Assembly: GCA_005884195.1 (NCBI GenBank)
Contig: VBBP01000054.1
Coordinates: forward strand, 1 to 64,000
DNA from: Candidatus Bathyarchaeota archaeon
GTDB lineage: Archaea > Thermoproteota > Bathyarchaeia > 40CM-2-53-6
DNA length: 64,000 nt
Direction of reading: 5' to 3'
This document shows, piece after piece, positions 25,846 to 33,517 of the stretch. The notes below the pieces were generated by a model, which had not been told where the DNA came from, ran no database searches, and saw only the letters and a list, made by a program, of their open reading frames with translations. Both the position numbers and the translations under genes were made by a program. Each line of letters opens with the position of its first letter. Position 1 is the stretch's first letter.

Positions 25846-26349
25846 CTATGCCTTGGCTTTCTTTTTTCGGTCTTGTAGGATCTTGAGGCGCTCAGCTCTG
25901 CGCTGCTTTCCCTCTCTCCATCGTCGCTTCTCTTCAGGTGTATCAGGGAGGACGTCGGGGATTTCGACGGGCTGTCCGTTTTCATCGATAGCAACGTAGG
26001 TGAGGTAGGATGAGCCCGTGTGTGTAATTCTGCCTGTCCTCAAGTCCTCGGCTTCTATTTTGACCCCAACCTCCATCGATGTTGTCCCAGCGTAGTTAAC
26101 GGAGGCTTTGAGGCTGAGGAGGTTTCCGACGTAGACGGGATGATAGAAGTCCATGCGGTCAATGCTTGCTGTGACTACCACTGTCCTCGCGTGTCGGAGG
26201 GCTGTGACTCCGGCTGCCTCATCGACCAGCTTGAGTATTGTGCCACCGTGGACGTTTCCCATCGGGTTCGCATCGAAAGGCATCATCTGACTCGAGAGAA
26301 TTGTCTTAGAGGCGCTTACGGGCTTCGAGGGCCTGCTCATCTTGCTCAC
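25846..26349 (-). CDS. Hot-dog acyl-CoA thioesterase (YciA/BACH-like)
   Basis: 167 residues: a hot-dog fold with the catalytic region PFDANPMGNVHGGTILKLVDEAAG (Asn/Asp context) and the substrate strand MDFYHPVYVGNLLSL. The C-terminal 40 residues are strongly basic (RRWREGKQRRAERLK), an extension seen in archaeal/bacterial YciA relatives. It hydrolyses acyl-CoA and probably recycles CoA in this operon. It appears to be the first gene of the minus-strand acyl-CoA run. Confidence 0.9.
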   Translation of the reverse strand: MSKMSRPSKPVSASKTILSSQMMPFDANPMGNVHGGTILKLVDEAAGVTALRHARTVVVTASIDRMDFYHPVYVGNLLSLKASVNYAGTTSMEVGVKIEAEDLRTGRITHTGSSYLTYVAIDENGQPVEIPDVLPDTPEEKRRWREGKQRRAERLKILQDRKKKAKA

Positions 26350-26427
26350 CTCACGGAGTAATCTAGAGAGACTTTAGCTTTCCCAGAACAAAACCTATGT
26401 TGTGGCATCTCTGTTCTCGATCGAGAC

Positions 26428-26889
26428 TTGAAGATTTCTGTTGGAAGCGACGAGAAGACCGTTCTAACAGATTTTGTTGTCGAGGAGTTGAAGAGACGAG
26501 GTCACACCATAACCCTGTGCGGTCCGCTGAAAGGAGAGGCGATGGGCTGGCCTGACGTTGGAGAGAGAATCGGGCTAGAGGTGAGCAGCGGAAGAGCAGA
26601 CCAAGGGATCGTCTTCTGTTGGACTGGAACTGGAGTTACCATTACCGCTAACAAGGTTCCGGGGGTCCGAGCTGCTCTATGTTGGGACGCTGAAACAGCG
26701 AAGGGCGCGCGCATGTGGGACGATGCAAATGTGTTGGCGCTAAGTCTCAGAAGCACATCAACCGCCATTGCAAAAGAGATACTGGACTCATGGTTCTCAC
26801 ACAGTGCCATTACCGCTGGAAACGACGCCGAGCTCATAGAACGAGCCAAGACGATAGACGCAAAACATCTTCGTTCGACAGCAAAATAG
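26428..26889 (+). CDS. RpiB/LacAB-family sugar-phosphate isomerase
   Basis: 153 residues with family features: an N-terminal beta strand (ISVGSDEKTVL), DVGERIGLEVSSGRADQGIVFCWTGTG, and NKVPGVRAALCWDAETA. Residue C in FCWTGTG replaces the CGTG-type active-site segment, so the exact base residue differs from classic ribose-5-phosphate isomerase B. Start TTG. It is divergent from the acyl-CoA operon and ends just before the tRNA gene at 26899. Confidence 0.85.
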   Translation: MKISVGSDEKTVLTDFVVEELKRRGHTITLCGPLKGEAMGWPDVGERIGLEVSSGRADQGIVFCWTGTGVTITANKVPGVRAALCWDAETAKGARMWDDANVLALSLRSTSTAIAKEILDSWFSHSAITAGNDAELIERAKTIDAKHLRSTAK

Positions 26890-26898
26890 ATCCGATGG

Positions 26899-27101
26899 TG
26901 GGGCCGGTGGGATTTGAACCCACGACATCCGCCGAGTCTCTCGTCTACGGGTATCTTCACGCGCTCCCGAATTTCCTCATCCCTCAACACAGGTCGGTTA
27001 TACCATTGTAATGGATTCTGGAGCCCGTCATAATGCTGAGCTGACAACGTTCCTAGAACAGTCGCCGGGCTCAGTGTCATCCCTGGCTAGACTACGGCCC
27101 C
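26899..27101 (-). tRNA. Interrupted tRNA gene with about 125 nt of intron, anticodon unresolved
   Basis: On the minus strand the ends form a perfect acceptor stem (GGGGCCG/CGGCCCC, discriminator A), with D arm GTCTAGCCAGGGATGAC and T arm GTGGG-TTCAAAT-CCCAC. The middle is far longer than a tRNA allows. A strong hairpin (AGCCCG/CGGGCT) and a possible CTGAG/CTCGG anticodon stem are visible, but no placement gives U33 and a clean splice motif, so identity (Val- or Arg-like body) and intron number are left open. Confidence 0.7.
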
Positions 27102-27128
27102 GTTTGGGTCCTGCCATGAGCTCCTGTC

Positions 27129-27173
27129 CAGTGCCCCACCAAATTGGCCAAGGGCAGATTCTCGCTATAAAAC
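27129..27173 (-). promoter_or_regulatory. tRNA promoter: TATA box plus GGGGCACTG block
   Basis: Upstream of the interrupted tRNA, minus-strand TTTATAG (27166-27173) precedes GGGGCACTG (27129-27137) by about 29 bases. The same pair with 30-base spacing stands upstream of the tRNA-like fragment at 27930. The shared block lies where transcription would begin. Confidence 0.5.
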
Positions 27174-27191
27174 CTAGTAGTAGGACGAAGG

Positions 27192-27803
27192 CTATCTCGC
27201 AGCGGTCAGCAAATCAGGGTGTCTGATCCGCCTTAGCCGCTCCAGATGTTTGGGATTCGTGGGGGACACTATTCTGAAGAAGGCGTCGATTTCGTTCTGT
27301 CTGCATAGTGAAAACCTAAACTTTGTTTCGTCGGGCCGAAGGCGAGTCGGATGGAACCCCAGCGCTACCAAATGTTCTCTGACGAAACCCATGAATCCAT
27401 TGGAAGCTGCCTTGAATTGGATCTGAGCATAGGGACCATACTTACGATAAACGGAGCCGTCCGTGTCAAATACACCTCTGATGAACGCGCTAGGAATCAC
27501 CTCTATTTTCGGTCTAAGGTCTTCCAGTTTCTTCAGTCCGAAAGGCATTCCCCAAGAATGCAGAACCGATGAGACTTTCTTGGAGTGCCGGTAAAGATCC
27601 ATAGTGTTTTCGCCATGCCTGTAACGACTCGTAAGTTCAAGATCGAAAGCCTTCAGAAAAAGACCTCTGACATGCCCAAGAAGGTATTTCTCATCGTCTA
27701 CTTTGTTCCCGGTTATCGTAATCAGGACAGAACGTTCAGTTCTTGAAAGACATCCGTCACCAAACAAGATGCCTAGAATCTCGGATTCTTGTTCGGTTAG
27801 CAA
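27192..27803 (-). CDS. LAGLIDADG homing endonuclease
   Basis: 203-residue double-motif homing endonuclease. First motif ILGILFGDG (9-17) and second motif AFIRGVFDTDG (106-116) are the packed helices that supply the catalytic aspartates; both keep the acidic residue. Such enzymes cut intron-less alleles and mobilise introns or inteins. It is flanked by a tRNA 5' fragment on its upstream side (27882-27930) and a complete interrupted tRNA gene downstream (26899-27101), so it probably originated as an intron-encoded enzyme of this tRNA. Start TTG. Confidence 0.88.
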   Translation of the reverse strand: MLTEQESEILGILFGDGCLSRTERSVLITITGNKVDDEKYLLGHVRGLFLKAFDLELTSRYRHGENTMDLYRHSKKVSSVLHSWGMPFGLKKLEDLRPKIEVIPSAFIRGVFDTDGSVYRKYGPYAQIQFKAASNGFMGFVREHLVALGFHPTRLRPDETKFRFSLCRQNEIDAFFRIVSPTNPKHLERLRRIRHPDLLTAAR

Positions 27804-27881
27804 CGCTGTCCTCTCGAATTGGGCGGCTTCGTTTAAGACAGACGTAAGTCAAAGTGAAGGGAATGAGTTGCCATAACGATT

Positions 27882-27930
27882 CGTTTCTAGGACCCAGCGT
27901 TTTGGTTGGGTCTGGCTAGACTACGGCTCC
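27882..27930 (-). pseudogene. Duplicated tRNA 5' half plus intron start (tRNA fragment)
   Basis: Minus-strand GGAGCCGTAGTCTAGCCAG matches the 5' end of the tRNA at 27101 in 18 of 19 bases, and similarity resumes with CTAGAAACG (CTAGGAACG in the complete copy), which is inside the intron. No matching 3' half was found nearby. The promoter block is duplicated as well. It looks like a paralogous tRNA/intron start that lost its 3' half, or the remains of the homing-endonuclease-bearing intron. Confidence 0.6.
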
Positions 27931-27952
27931 GTGTTTTATCGAAGGCTCGGTG

Positions 27953-27997
27953 CAGTGCCCCGTCGAAAGGCGGGTGTCGGAAATTCTTGGTATAAAG
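27953..27997 (-). promoter_or_regulatory. Duplicate tRNA-type promoter (TATA plus GGGGCACTG)
   Basis: TTTATA (complement of 27991-27997) and GGGGCACTG (27953-27961) repeat the arrangement seen upstream of the complete tRNA gene at 27101. Confidence 0.5.
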
Positions 27998-28025
27998 CTT
28001 AGTCGAAAGACCGGCGATGGATGGC

Positions 28026-28331
28026 TTAGTCTTCTTCTTTCTGGGCGATGTAGGTTCTCGTCTCAGGCACATACCATCTTGTCGCTTCTCGGAAACTGTG
28101 CCAAAAGTCGTGGAATGTGGATAGGTCACGCGACTCGACGAGGATCATGCCGTTGTAGGTTGTTCCCCAGATATGCGCGTACTCTGCCACTATGGCAAGC
28201 TCTTTGGAAAGAGTCTTCTTGAACCGTGTCCAGTCGGCTGTCGCTTTCTTCTTATCCGCTTCGGATAGGGGTCTTACTCGATAAAAGATCAGGAAGGCGA
28301 ATATCAGACTGGTTGCACCTTGCTCGGGCGT
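28026..28331 (-). CDS. Small alpha/beta-barrel-like hypothetical protein, start uncertain
   Basis: An open frame ending at TAA (28026-28028) encodes a convincing protein (LIFYRVRPLSEADKKKA ... FHDFWHSFREATRWYVPETR), like short dimeric alpha/beta-barrel (ferredoxin-like) proteins. The frame has no ATG, GTG or TTG before that conserved-looking part; candidates are ACG (28329-28331) or CTG (28305-28307). An in-frame TAG lies just upstream. Either a near-cognate start is used or the N-terminus was lost. Confidence 0.5.
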   Translation of the reverse strand, partial: TPEQGATSLIFAFLIFYRVRPLSEADKKKATADWTRFKKTLSKELAIVAEYAHIWGTTYNGMILVESRDLSTFHDFWHSFREATRWYVPETRTYIAQKEED

Positions 28332-28492
28332 TGGGCCGGGTCTAGACTAATCTAGTTTTCGGCTTAGTTTTCATGGATCTGAAGTATACCTGAGATTGTG
28401 GAAGCGTGGGTTACATGTCTCTTTAGTCGTGGACTCCACGAATTCTACCATGGAGAAGAGTGCTAAACCAGACGTTGCTGTAGGAGTTTCAA

Positions 28493-30517
28493 TTGAGAAG
28501 GGTAGCCGTTTTCACAATCTTTTCCCTTTTCATGCTGGCCATCGGAATCTCCGGTGCCGGAACAAATCATCCCCAGCCGTATTCCGACGGACCCTTGGGG
28601 CCGACTGATTATCCTTGGACGATGTTCCACTACGACCAGTTTAGAGCAGGGACAACGCTGGCCAGCGCGCCGAGAACCAACCAAACGATGTGGAGATTCC
28701 CGACAGGATCTTTCGTCTATTCCTCTCCCGCCGTTTCAGACGGGCTAGTCTTCGTAACCTCTTACGACAGAAACGCGTACGCCATCGACGAGTACAGTGG
28801 CCAGCAAAAATGGTCGTTCAACACTGGAAGTGTCATCTTCTCCTCGCCCGCCGTGGCAAACGGAATCGTATATTTTGCATCCAGAAACGGAGGTATCCTA
28901 TACGCGCTCAATGAGCAAACTGGTTCTGAGATCTGGGGGAGAGGCTATCTCAACTATTTCATCGCCTCGTCTCCTGCCGTCGCAGACGGGAAAGTATTCT
29001 ACAGCAGCTGGTGCTCTGCGAGCTGTTTCCAGAACGGACAATTCGTTGCCCTCGATGCAAGCACAGGGGCGGTTGTCTGGGCAAACGCGACACTTCCCTC
29101 CGCTTCCGTATCCTCCTCGCCAGCGGTGCATAACGGACGGGTATTCTTTGGACTCGACGATGGGTCCGTTACGGCGTTAAACGAGACTACTGGCAAGGCA
29201 ATGTGGAGAGTAGTGCCCGGGGGAGCAGTGGCCATCAGAAATGCGCCAGCGATAGCCTACGGACGGGTTTACGTCGGCACTGCAACCAGGTTCTTCGCGT
29301 TGGACGAGATCACGGGTGCGACTGATTGGTCCTTCAATACAGGAAACGCGAACTCCACTTCCGCGGCGGTCAGTAACGGGGTTGTCTATTTCGGAACGGG
29401 AAAGGGCAACATTTACGCTGTCAACGCCACCACGGGATTGCAAAAGTGGGTGGCTACGACTGGAGCGGCGGTCTCATCCTCTCCCGCCCTCTCGCTCGGC
29501 TCGAACATGATTCTCGTCGGATCCAACGACCACTATCTCTACGCACTAAACGCCACGTCGGGCGTTAGGCTATGGAGATACCTGACTGCCGCGCCAATCT
29601 GGTCTTCTCCCGCAATTGCTGATGGCAGAGCATTCTTCGGCTCTGACGACTATAACGTGTACGCGTTGGGTGTAGTGGCGCCTAGTTTGCAAGCGTCAGT
29701 GTTTCCAAGCACGACGAGCCTCAAACCGGGGGAGATTTCCACACTAACAATTACGGTGACGAATGGGTCGGCTCCCCAAGCCGGGGTCACGCTTTCTCTA
29801 ACCTCGTCTGTCGGAGGTGGTTTCACTCAACCAGTCATGGGCAGTCCCGGCTTGTACTACTCCAATTTTACAGCCCCTCTAGTAAGTTCTACCGTTAGTA
29901 CACTGATTCAGGTCGTGGCGAGCGAGAACGGCTTTCTTAGCGGGTCCGCTCAGACCTCGATTACTTTGACCCCGTTTCCCCCCTTGACTGTTGCGGCTGC
30001 GCCCACTCCGACGTCTATTACTCCGGGGGGCGAGATCGTCTTGATGATTCGGGTCACAAATGGAACTAGCCCTGTAAAAGGAGCCGCAATCTTTCTATCC
30101 TCCTCAGGAGGAGGAAGCTTCTCAACCGCGACGGACGGCGGAAACGGCAACTACACTGCAATCTACACTACTCCCCTTCAAGCCTCAAGCCCGACAGTTA
30201 CCATTCAAGCCTCGAAGCCCGGGTTCTCTTCAGGCCAAAACACTGTGACCGTCACCGTGAACGGTATTCCAAACCTGACGAACTTGAAAGTCTCCGGCAT
30301 TCCCGCCCTCTTCCTCATCGCTGGATTAGCTCTCCTATTCCTCGTTGTCCTGATTGCACTGGTCTCCAGGAGAAAGAGCGAACCCACCTCACCATACTAC
30401 CGTCCAGTTGAAGCGGAACCGCCATCATATGCTTCGAGGCCTGATTTCGGAGAAAGCTTATCTAGCCGATTCCTCGCCGGATTGTTCACGGGGTTGGCGG
30501 CCATAGGTGGGAGCTAG
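28493..30517 (+). CDS. Surface protein: PQQ-type beta-propeller plus two Ig-like domains, membrane-anchored
   Basis: 674 residues: signal peptide (1-22), an eight-blade-like PQQ/BamB propeller (about 40-395) built of repeats with SSPAVxDGxVYF and YALxxxTGxxxW patterns, two Ig/invasin-like repeats (about 400-490 and 500-590, each with a GG-rich loop), a membrane helix (about 603-625, FLIAGLALLFLVVLIALVS) and a cytoplasmic tail of about 45 residues. Such proteins act in cell-surface binding or as subunits of envelope complexes. No PQQ-dependent catalytic residues can be claimed. Start TTG. Confidence 0.85.
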   Translation: MRRVAVFTIFSLFMLAIGISGAGTNHPQPYSDGPLGPTDYPWTMFHYDQFRAGTTLASAPRTNQTMWRFPTGSFVYSSPAVSDGLVFVTSYDRNAYAIDEYSGQQKWSFNTGSVIFSSPAVANGIVYFASRNGGILYALNEQTGSEIWGRGYLNYFIASSPAVADGKVFYSSWCSASCFQNGQFVALDASTGAVVWANATLPSASVSSSPAVHNGRVFFGLDDGSVTALNETTGKAMWRVVPGGAVAIRNAPAIAYGRVYVGTATRFFALDEITGATDWSFNTGNANSTSAAVSNGVVYFGTGKGNIYAVNATTGLQKWVATTGAAVSSSPALSLGSNMILVGSNDHYLYALNATSGVRLWRYLTAAPIWSSPAIADGRAFFGSDDYNVYALGVVAPSLQASVFPSTTSLKPGEISTLTITVTNGSAPQAGVTLSLTSSVGGGFTQPVMGSPGLYYSNFTAPLVSSTVSTLIQVVASENGFLSGSAQTSITLTPFPPLTVAAAPTPTSITPGGEIVLMIRVTNGTSPVKGAAIFLSSSGGGSFSTATDGGNGNYTAIYTTPLQASSPTVTIQASKPGFSSGQNTVTVTVNGIPNLTNLKVSGIPALFLIAGLALLFLVVLIALVSRRKSEPTSPYYRPVEAEPPSYASRPDFGESLSSRFLAGLFTGLAAIGGS

Positions 30518-30729
30518 GACCCGTTCCCATTCCGAAAGAATGAGGAAAGCGATGCTTAACTCGTACCGGAAGCACGGAAGTGAATCTCCCATGCGATCTC
30601 TGTGGTAGTGTGGTGCTAACGCCCACGCGAAGCTTAGACCGCTGCCAACCTCATTTTCTATTTTCGAAAAAGCGCATTTTTGTTGATGGATATCTTTCGG
30701 TCTAGTTTGGGCTAGTCTTAGGGATCAAC

Positions 30730-30738
30730 GTTTATAAC
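30730..30738 (+). promoter_or_regulatory. TATA box for the DUF1512 gene
   Basis: GTTTATAAC lies 41-49 bases upstream of the GTG at 30779, giving a leader of about 24 bases. It is the clearest promoter in the 260-bp gap 30518-30778. Confidence 0.5.
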
Positions 30739-30778
30739 AATCAGAGGGGAATATTGAGCATATTCCGGTGCGCTCTAA

Positions 30779-31912
30779 GTGCTGCCTGTCTCTCTTCACG
30801 AGAACGATCTTCTCGGTTCGCTGTTCGGAAATCTAGGCACCATCAGCCAGTTACTGTTTACTGTTCTCTTTATCGCGCTGTTCTTCGGTTTCGGTCAGAA
30901 ATTGCAGATGCGCCAGTTCCTGTGGGATATCGACAAAGGATTGCGCAGGCTAGACATGTTTCGAAACTCTGCGAAAGATCTGACGCTGAAAACTGTGAAG
31001 GAAATTGGAAAGCCGACTACTGATCCGGGTCCCTCGATCAATGTTTTGATGGAGCAGTTCCTCATATCGCCGGTTGACATGGATCCTGCTGGTATTGTCG
31101 GTAAAATTGATCATCTGCTGGATGTCCGGGATGAGAAGTTCAAGGAGGACGTTCGAAGGATTGCGCCAGGCGCTGACTCTTCACAGGTTATGAATCTTGA
31201 GAACCTGGTAGAGGCGTCATGGGCTCTCAATACGATCTACAGGATTATTCGACACTTCTACTTGATGGGGAAGAAGACCAACAGCATCTTCATCATAATC
31301 CAGCTTCAGGCGTTGCTTCCTTTGATTATCCAGGAGGCGGAGGCGTACTTGGGCGCGGCGAAGGCTTTCGCCGAGGGCCAGCCGATAGGAGACGGGATCG
31401 GACCGCTTGTTGCTTCGCGACTAATGAAGGATAAGGTGCAGCGGAAGGTCGAGAAGGACGTGGTTGTTGCGGAGACGATGATGGAGGATCGCAGGGTTAT
31501 CGCTTTGAAGGCGGAGGGTCCTGGCGGAAACGTCGGGAAACCGGGGGACGCCATCAAGACGATCATCGAGGAAAATGTCGATAAGGTCTCCATGGTGATC
31601 ATGGTGGACGCGGCAGTAAAGTTCGAGGGCGAAAACTCAGGCGAAGTCAGCGAAGGAATCGGCGCCGCCATCGGTGGTGTAGGTACGGAACGGTTCAAGA
31701 TTGAACAGGAGGCAACTCTCCACAAGATACCCGTCTACGCGGTCATCGTCAAGGAGAGTCTGCAGGAAGCGATTACGCCGATGAAGAAGGAGATAATGGA
31801 CGCTGGAGAGAAAGTTATCGAGAGGATCAAGAGCCTGATTCTGGAGAGAAGCAAGCCGGGCGATACTATAATAGTCGCTGGTATCGGCAACACCATCGGC
31901 ATCGGCCAATAA
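30779..31912 (+). CDS. DUF1512 family membrane-associated protein
   Basis: 377 residues matching the archaeal DUF1512 family as I remember it: an N-terminal membrane helix (about 20-42), a helical middle, then a conserved alpha/beta part (VIMVDAAVKFEGENSGEVSEGIGAAIGG, about 270-300) and a C-terminal VAGIGNTIGIGQ. No enzyme function is known for the family. It is followed after 13 bp by a small zinc-ribbon membrane protein, a probable operon partner. Confidence 0.85.
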   Translation: MLPVSLHENDLLGSLFGNLGTISQLLFTVLFIALFFGFGQKLQMRQFLWDIDKGLRRLDMFRNSAKDLTLKTVKEIGKPTTDPGPSINVLMEQFLISPVDMDPAGIVGKIDHLLDVRDEKFKEDVRRIAPGADSSQVMNLENLVEASWALNTIYRIIRHFYLMGKKTNSIFIIIQLQALLPLIIQEAEAYLGAAKAFAEGQPIGDGIGPLVASRLMKDKVQRKVEKDVVVAETMMEDRRVIALKAEGPGGNVGKPGDAIKTIIEENVDKVSMVIMVDAAVKFEGENSGEVSEGIGAAIGGVGTERFKIEQEATLHKIPVYAVIVKESLQEAITPMKKEIMDAGEKVIERIKSLILERSKPGDTIIVAGIGNTIGIGQ

Positions 31913-31925
31913 GTGAATCTCTACC

Positions 31926-32315
31926 GTGTCTCAGCCAAAGCCGCGTAGTGGCTCATCACTAGTTCTCACGATACTAGCCGCTGTCATGGCAGTTGTCGGC
32001 CTCTACTTTATCGGGCTCGTCTTCGGCGGAGTCATCACAGACCCCAACATCACAATCCTCTACGTTACCATCGCGGTTCTCGCGTTCACGTTCGTTCTTC
32101 TCACCATGACAAGGATGAGGAGAGGAATCAGGATAGGCGCGTACACGCCGGTCAAAGTACTCTCTATAGTCAAGTGTGGCCAGTGCAGCTTCAAGCAGAT
32201 CAAGAACTTCGCCATCGGCGACTTTGTCTTCAAGGCACTCGGCAAGTGCACCCAGTGCACGACCGGGGATCTCACGATCAACGGAATCTACACCGAAGGC
32301 CCACCGAAGAAGTAG
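31926..32315 (+). CDS. Two-helix membrane protein with C-terminal zinc ribbon
   Basis: 129 residues: two membrane helices (about 13-36 and 43-62) and a cytoplasmic zinc ribbon with CGQC and CTQC pairs (about 84-87 and 107-110). It probably docks to a partner at the membrane. Being 13 bp behind DUF1512 and sharing its orientation, it may form a complex with that protein. It ends before the repeat element at 32373. Confidence 0.78.
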   Translation: MSQPKPRSGSSLVLTILAAVMAVVGLYFIGLVFGGVITDPNITILYVTIAVLAFTFVLLTMTRMRRGIRIGAYTPVKVLSIVKCGQCSFKQIKNFAIGDFVFKALGKCTQCTTGDLTINGIYTEGPPKK

Positions 32316-32372
32316 ACTCATGCGACGCGAGACTCACTCGCCAAGACCCCCTTATTTCTAAAACGCCTGCTG

Positions 32373-32519
32373 TCTGGCGCTGATAATAGCCGAGTGCGGC
32401 TGATCAGGGCGCAATCTTGGCTGGAATGGCTCGGCGAAAAACTCGATTAGCCAAGTGAATCTTGGCAGGAGGTTGAGGGGTCCTCCCAGATTCGAGATCA
32501 GGGCTGATAATGGGCGATT
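32373..32519 (+). repeat. Dispersed structured intergenic element, copy B
   Basis: 147 bp between convergent genes (zinc-ribbon protein and methionine aminopeptidase). The 5' block GGCGCTGATAATAGCCGAG then TGATCAGGGC, and the 3' block CTCCCAGATTCGAGATCAGG followed by GCTGATAATGGGCGATT, match copy A at 20090. Its interior has a perfect 7-bp inverted repeat (CTTGGCT/AGCCAAG) around a GGCGAAA loop. It is probably a structured RNA or a miniature mobile element. Confidence 0.7.
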
Positions 32520-32528
32520 CCTGGAGGG

Positions 32529-33470
32529 TTATTCCGCGGTAAGCACGGTACAGTCATCCCGTCCAACTAGAACTGTATGTTCTGACTGGGCGACCGGTCT
32601 CCGGGTCTCCTCCACTAGGACAGGGTATCCGCCTACACACTTGGTATGAGTCAAGTCCAGCATCGCGCGTTTTGCGGTTTCTCTGGGGAATTTGTCTTCC
32701 AGCCAGCGCGGCGCGAAGGGTAGGGTTGAGAATCTGGAGTAAATGTCGTCGAGGACTTTCTTGGACTCGTCATTCTTGACCCCTTTGGATTTGATGTAGC
32801 GGTAAATCTGGGCGGGCAGCAGGTTTGTGACAGAGCCCGCAGCGTCTGGTAGAGTCACGAAGGGCTCTATGGCGAACACTTCCCCCTCGTTCGCCTTTCC
32901 TGCTGCGAGCACCGGAACGTTTGGCACGGACTTACCTGCATGGATGCTGTACCTTTCGATACTGTGACCGGTGAGGTTGCTGATCGGTCGAAACCCGTAT
33001 TTCCCTATGGTTGTCTGAATGACCCGTCCAATATCTGACAGTTTGACTCCGGCTCTGAAGGCTTTGATCGCGTTCTGCAGCGCATCATCAGCAGCTTTGA
33101 CCATCGGTTCGAACTTGGGATCATAGAAGACCGTAACCGCTGTGTCCGTGACGTAGCCGTTTACGTGGACCCCGAAATCGACTTTCACCATCGATCCTGA
33201 AGGAACCGTTAGAGTGTCACCTGGGGGCGAGGTGTAGTGTGCTGCAATCTCGTTAATCCCGATATTAACTGGGAAGGCCGGTTTTCCTCCAAGCTCCCGA
33301 ATTCTACTCTCGATCTCTACGCAGATCTTTAGCGCGTGTTTTCCCGGTTTGACAATGTCGGGTACTTCTTTTCGGATCTTCGCGATTATCAGACCTGACT
33401 TTCGGAAGGAGTTGAGAGCTTCTGTGTCGTACAATAATTCCACGCTGAGCCTATCTACTCCGGTAAACAC
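32529..33470 (-). CDS. map: Methionine aminopeptidase, type II (archaeal)
   Basis: 313 residues removing N-terminal Met from nascent proteins. Metal ligands are in recognisable contexts: VKVDFGVHVNGYVTDTA (two Asp), GHSIERYSIHAG (His), FAIEPFVT (Glu) and the terminal Glu. The type II insertion between the second and third ligands is present, as in archaeal and eukaryotic MetAP2. Start GTG at 33470; the frame has no better upstream start. Confidence 0.93.
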   Translation of the reverse strand: MFTGVDRLSVELLYDTEALNSFRKSGLIIAKIRKEVPDIVKPGKHALKICVEIESRIRELGGKPAFPVNIGINEIAAHYTSPPGDTLTVPSGSMVKVDFGVHVNGYVTDTAVTVFYDPKFEPMVKAADDALQNAIKAFRAGVKLSDIGRVIQTTIGKYGFRPISNLTGHSIERYSIHAGKSVPNVPVLAAGKANEGEVFAIEPFVTLPDAAGSVTNLLPAQIYRYIKSKGVKNDESKKVLDDIYSRFSTLPFAPRWLEDKFPRETAKRAMLDLTHTKCVGGYPVLVEETRRPVAQSEHTVLVGRDDCTVLTAE

Positions 33471-33517
33471 GCGTCACTGACGTATGAACTATGAGTTTCG
33501 GATAACTCTTCGGGATA

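Noticed and set aside
20271..26349. Calling the operon a phenylacetate degradation cluster
   Set aside because: The hydratase/dehydrogenase/thioesterase/thiolase set is generic beta-oxidation. No paaABCDE-type epoxidase complex, phenylacetate-CoA ligase or ring hydrolase is present in the window.
27882..27930. Treating the second tRNA-like 5' half as a complete tRNA gene
   Set aside because: No matching 3' acceptor strand (CGGCTCC) with a T arm lies within a reasonable distance; only the 5' half and intron start are present.
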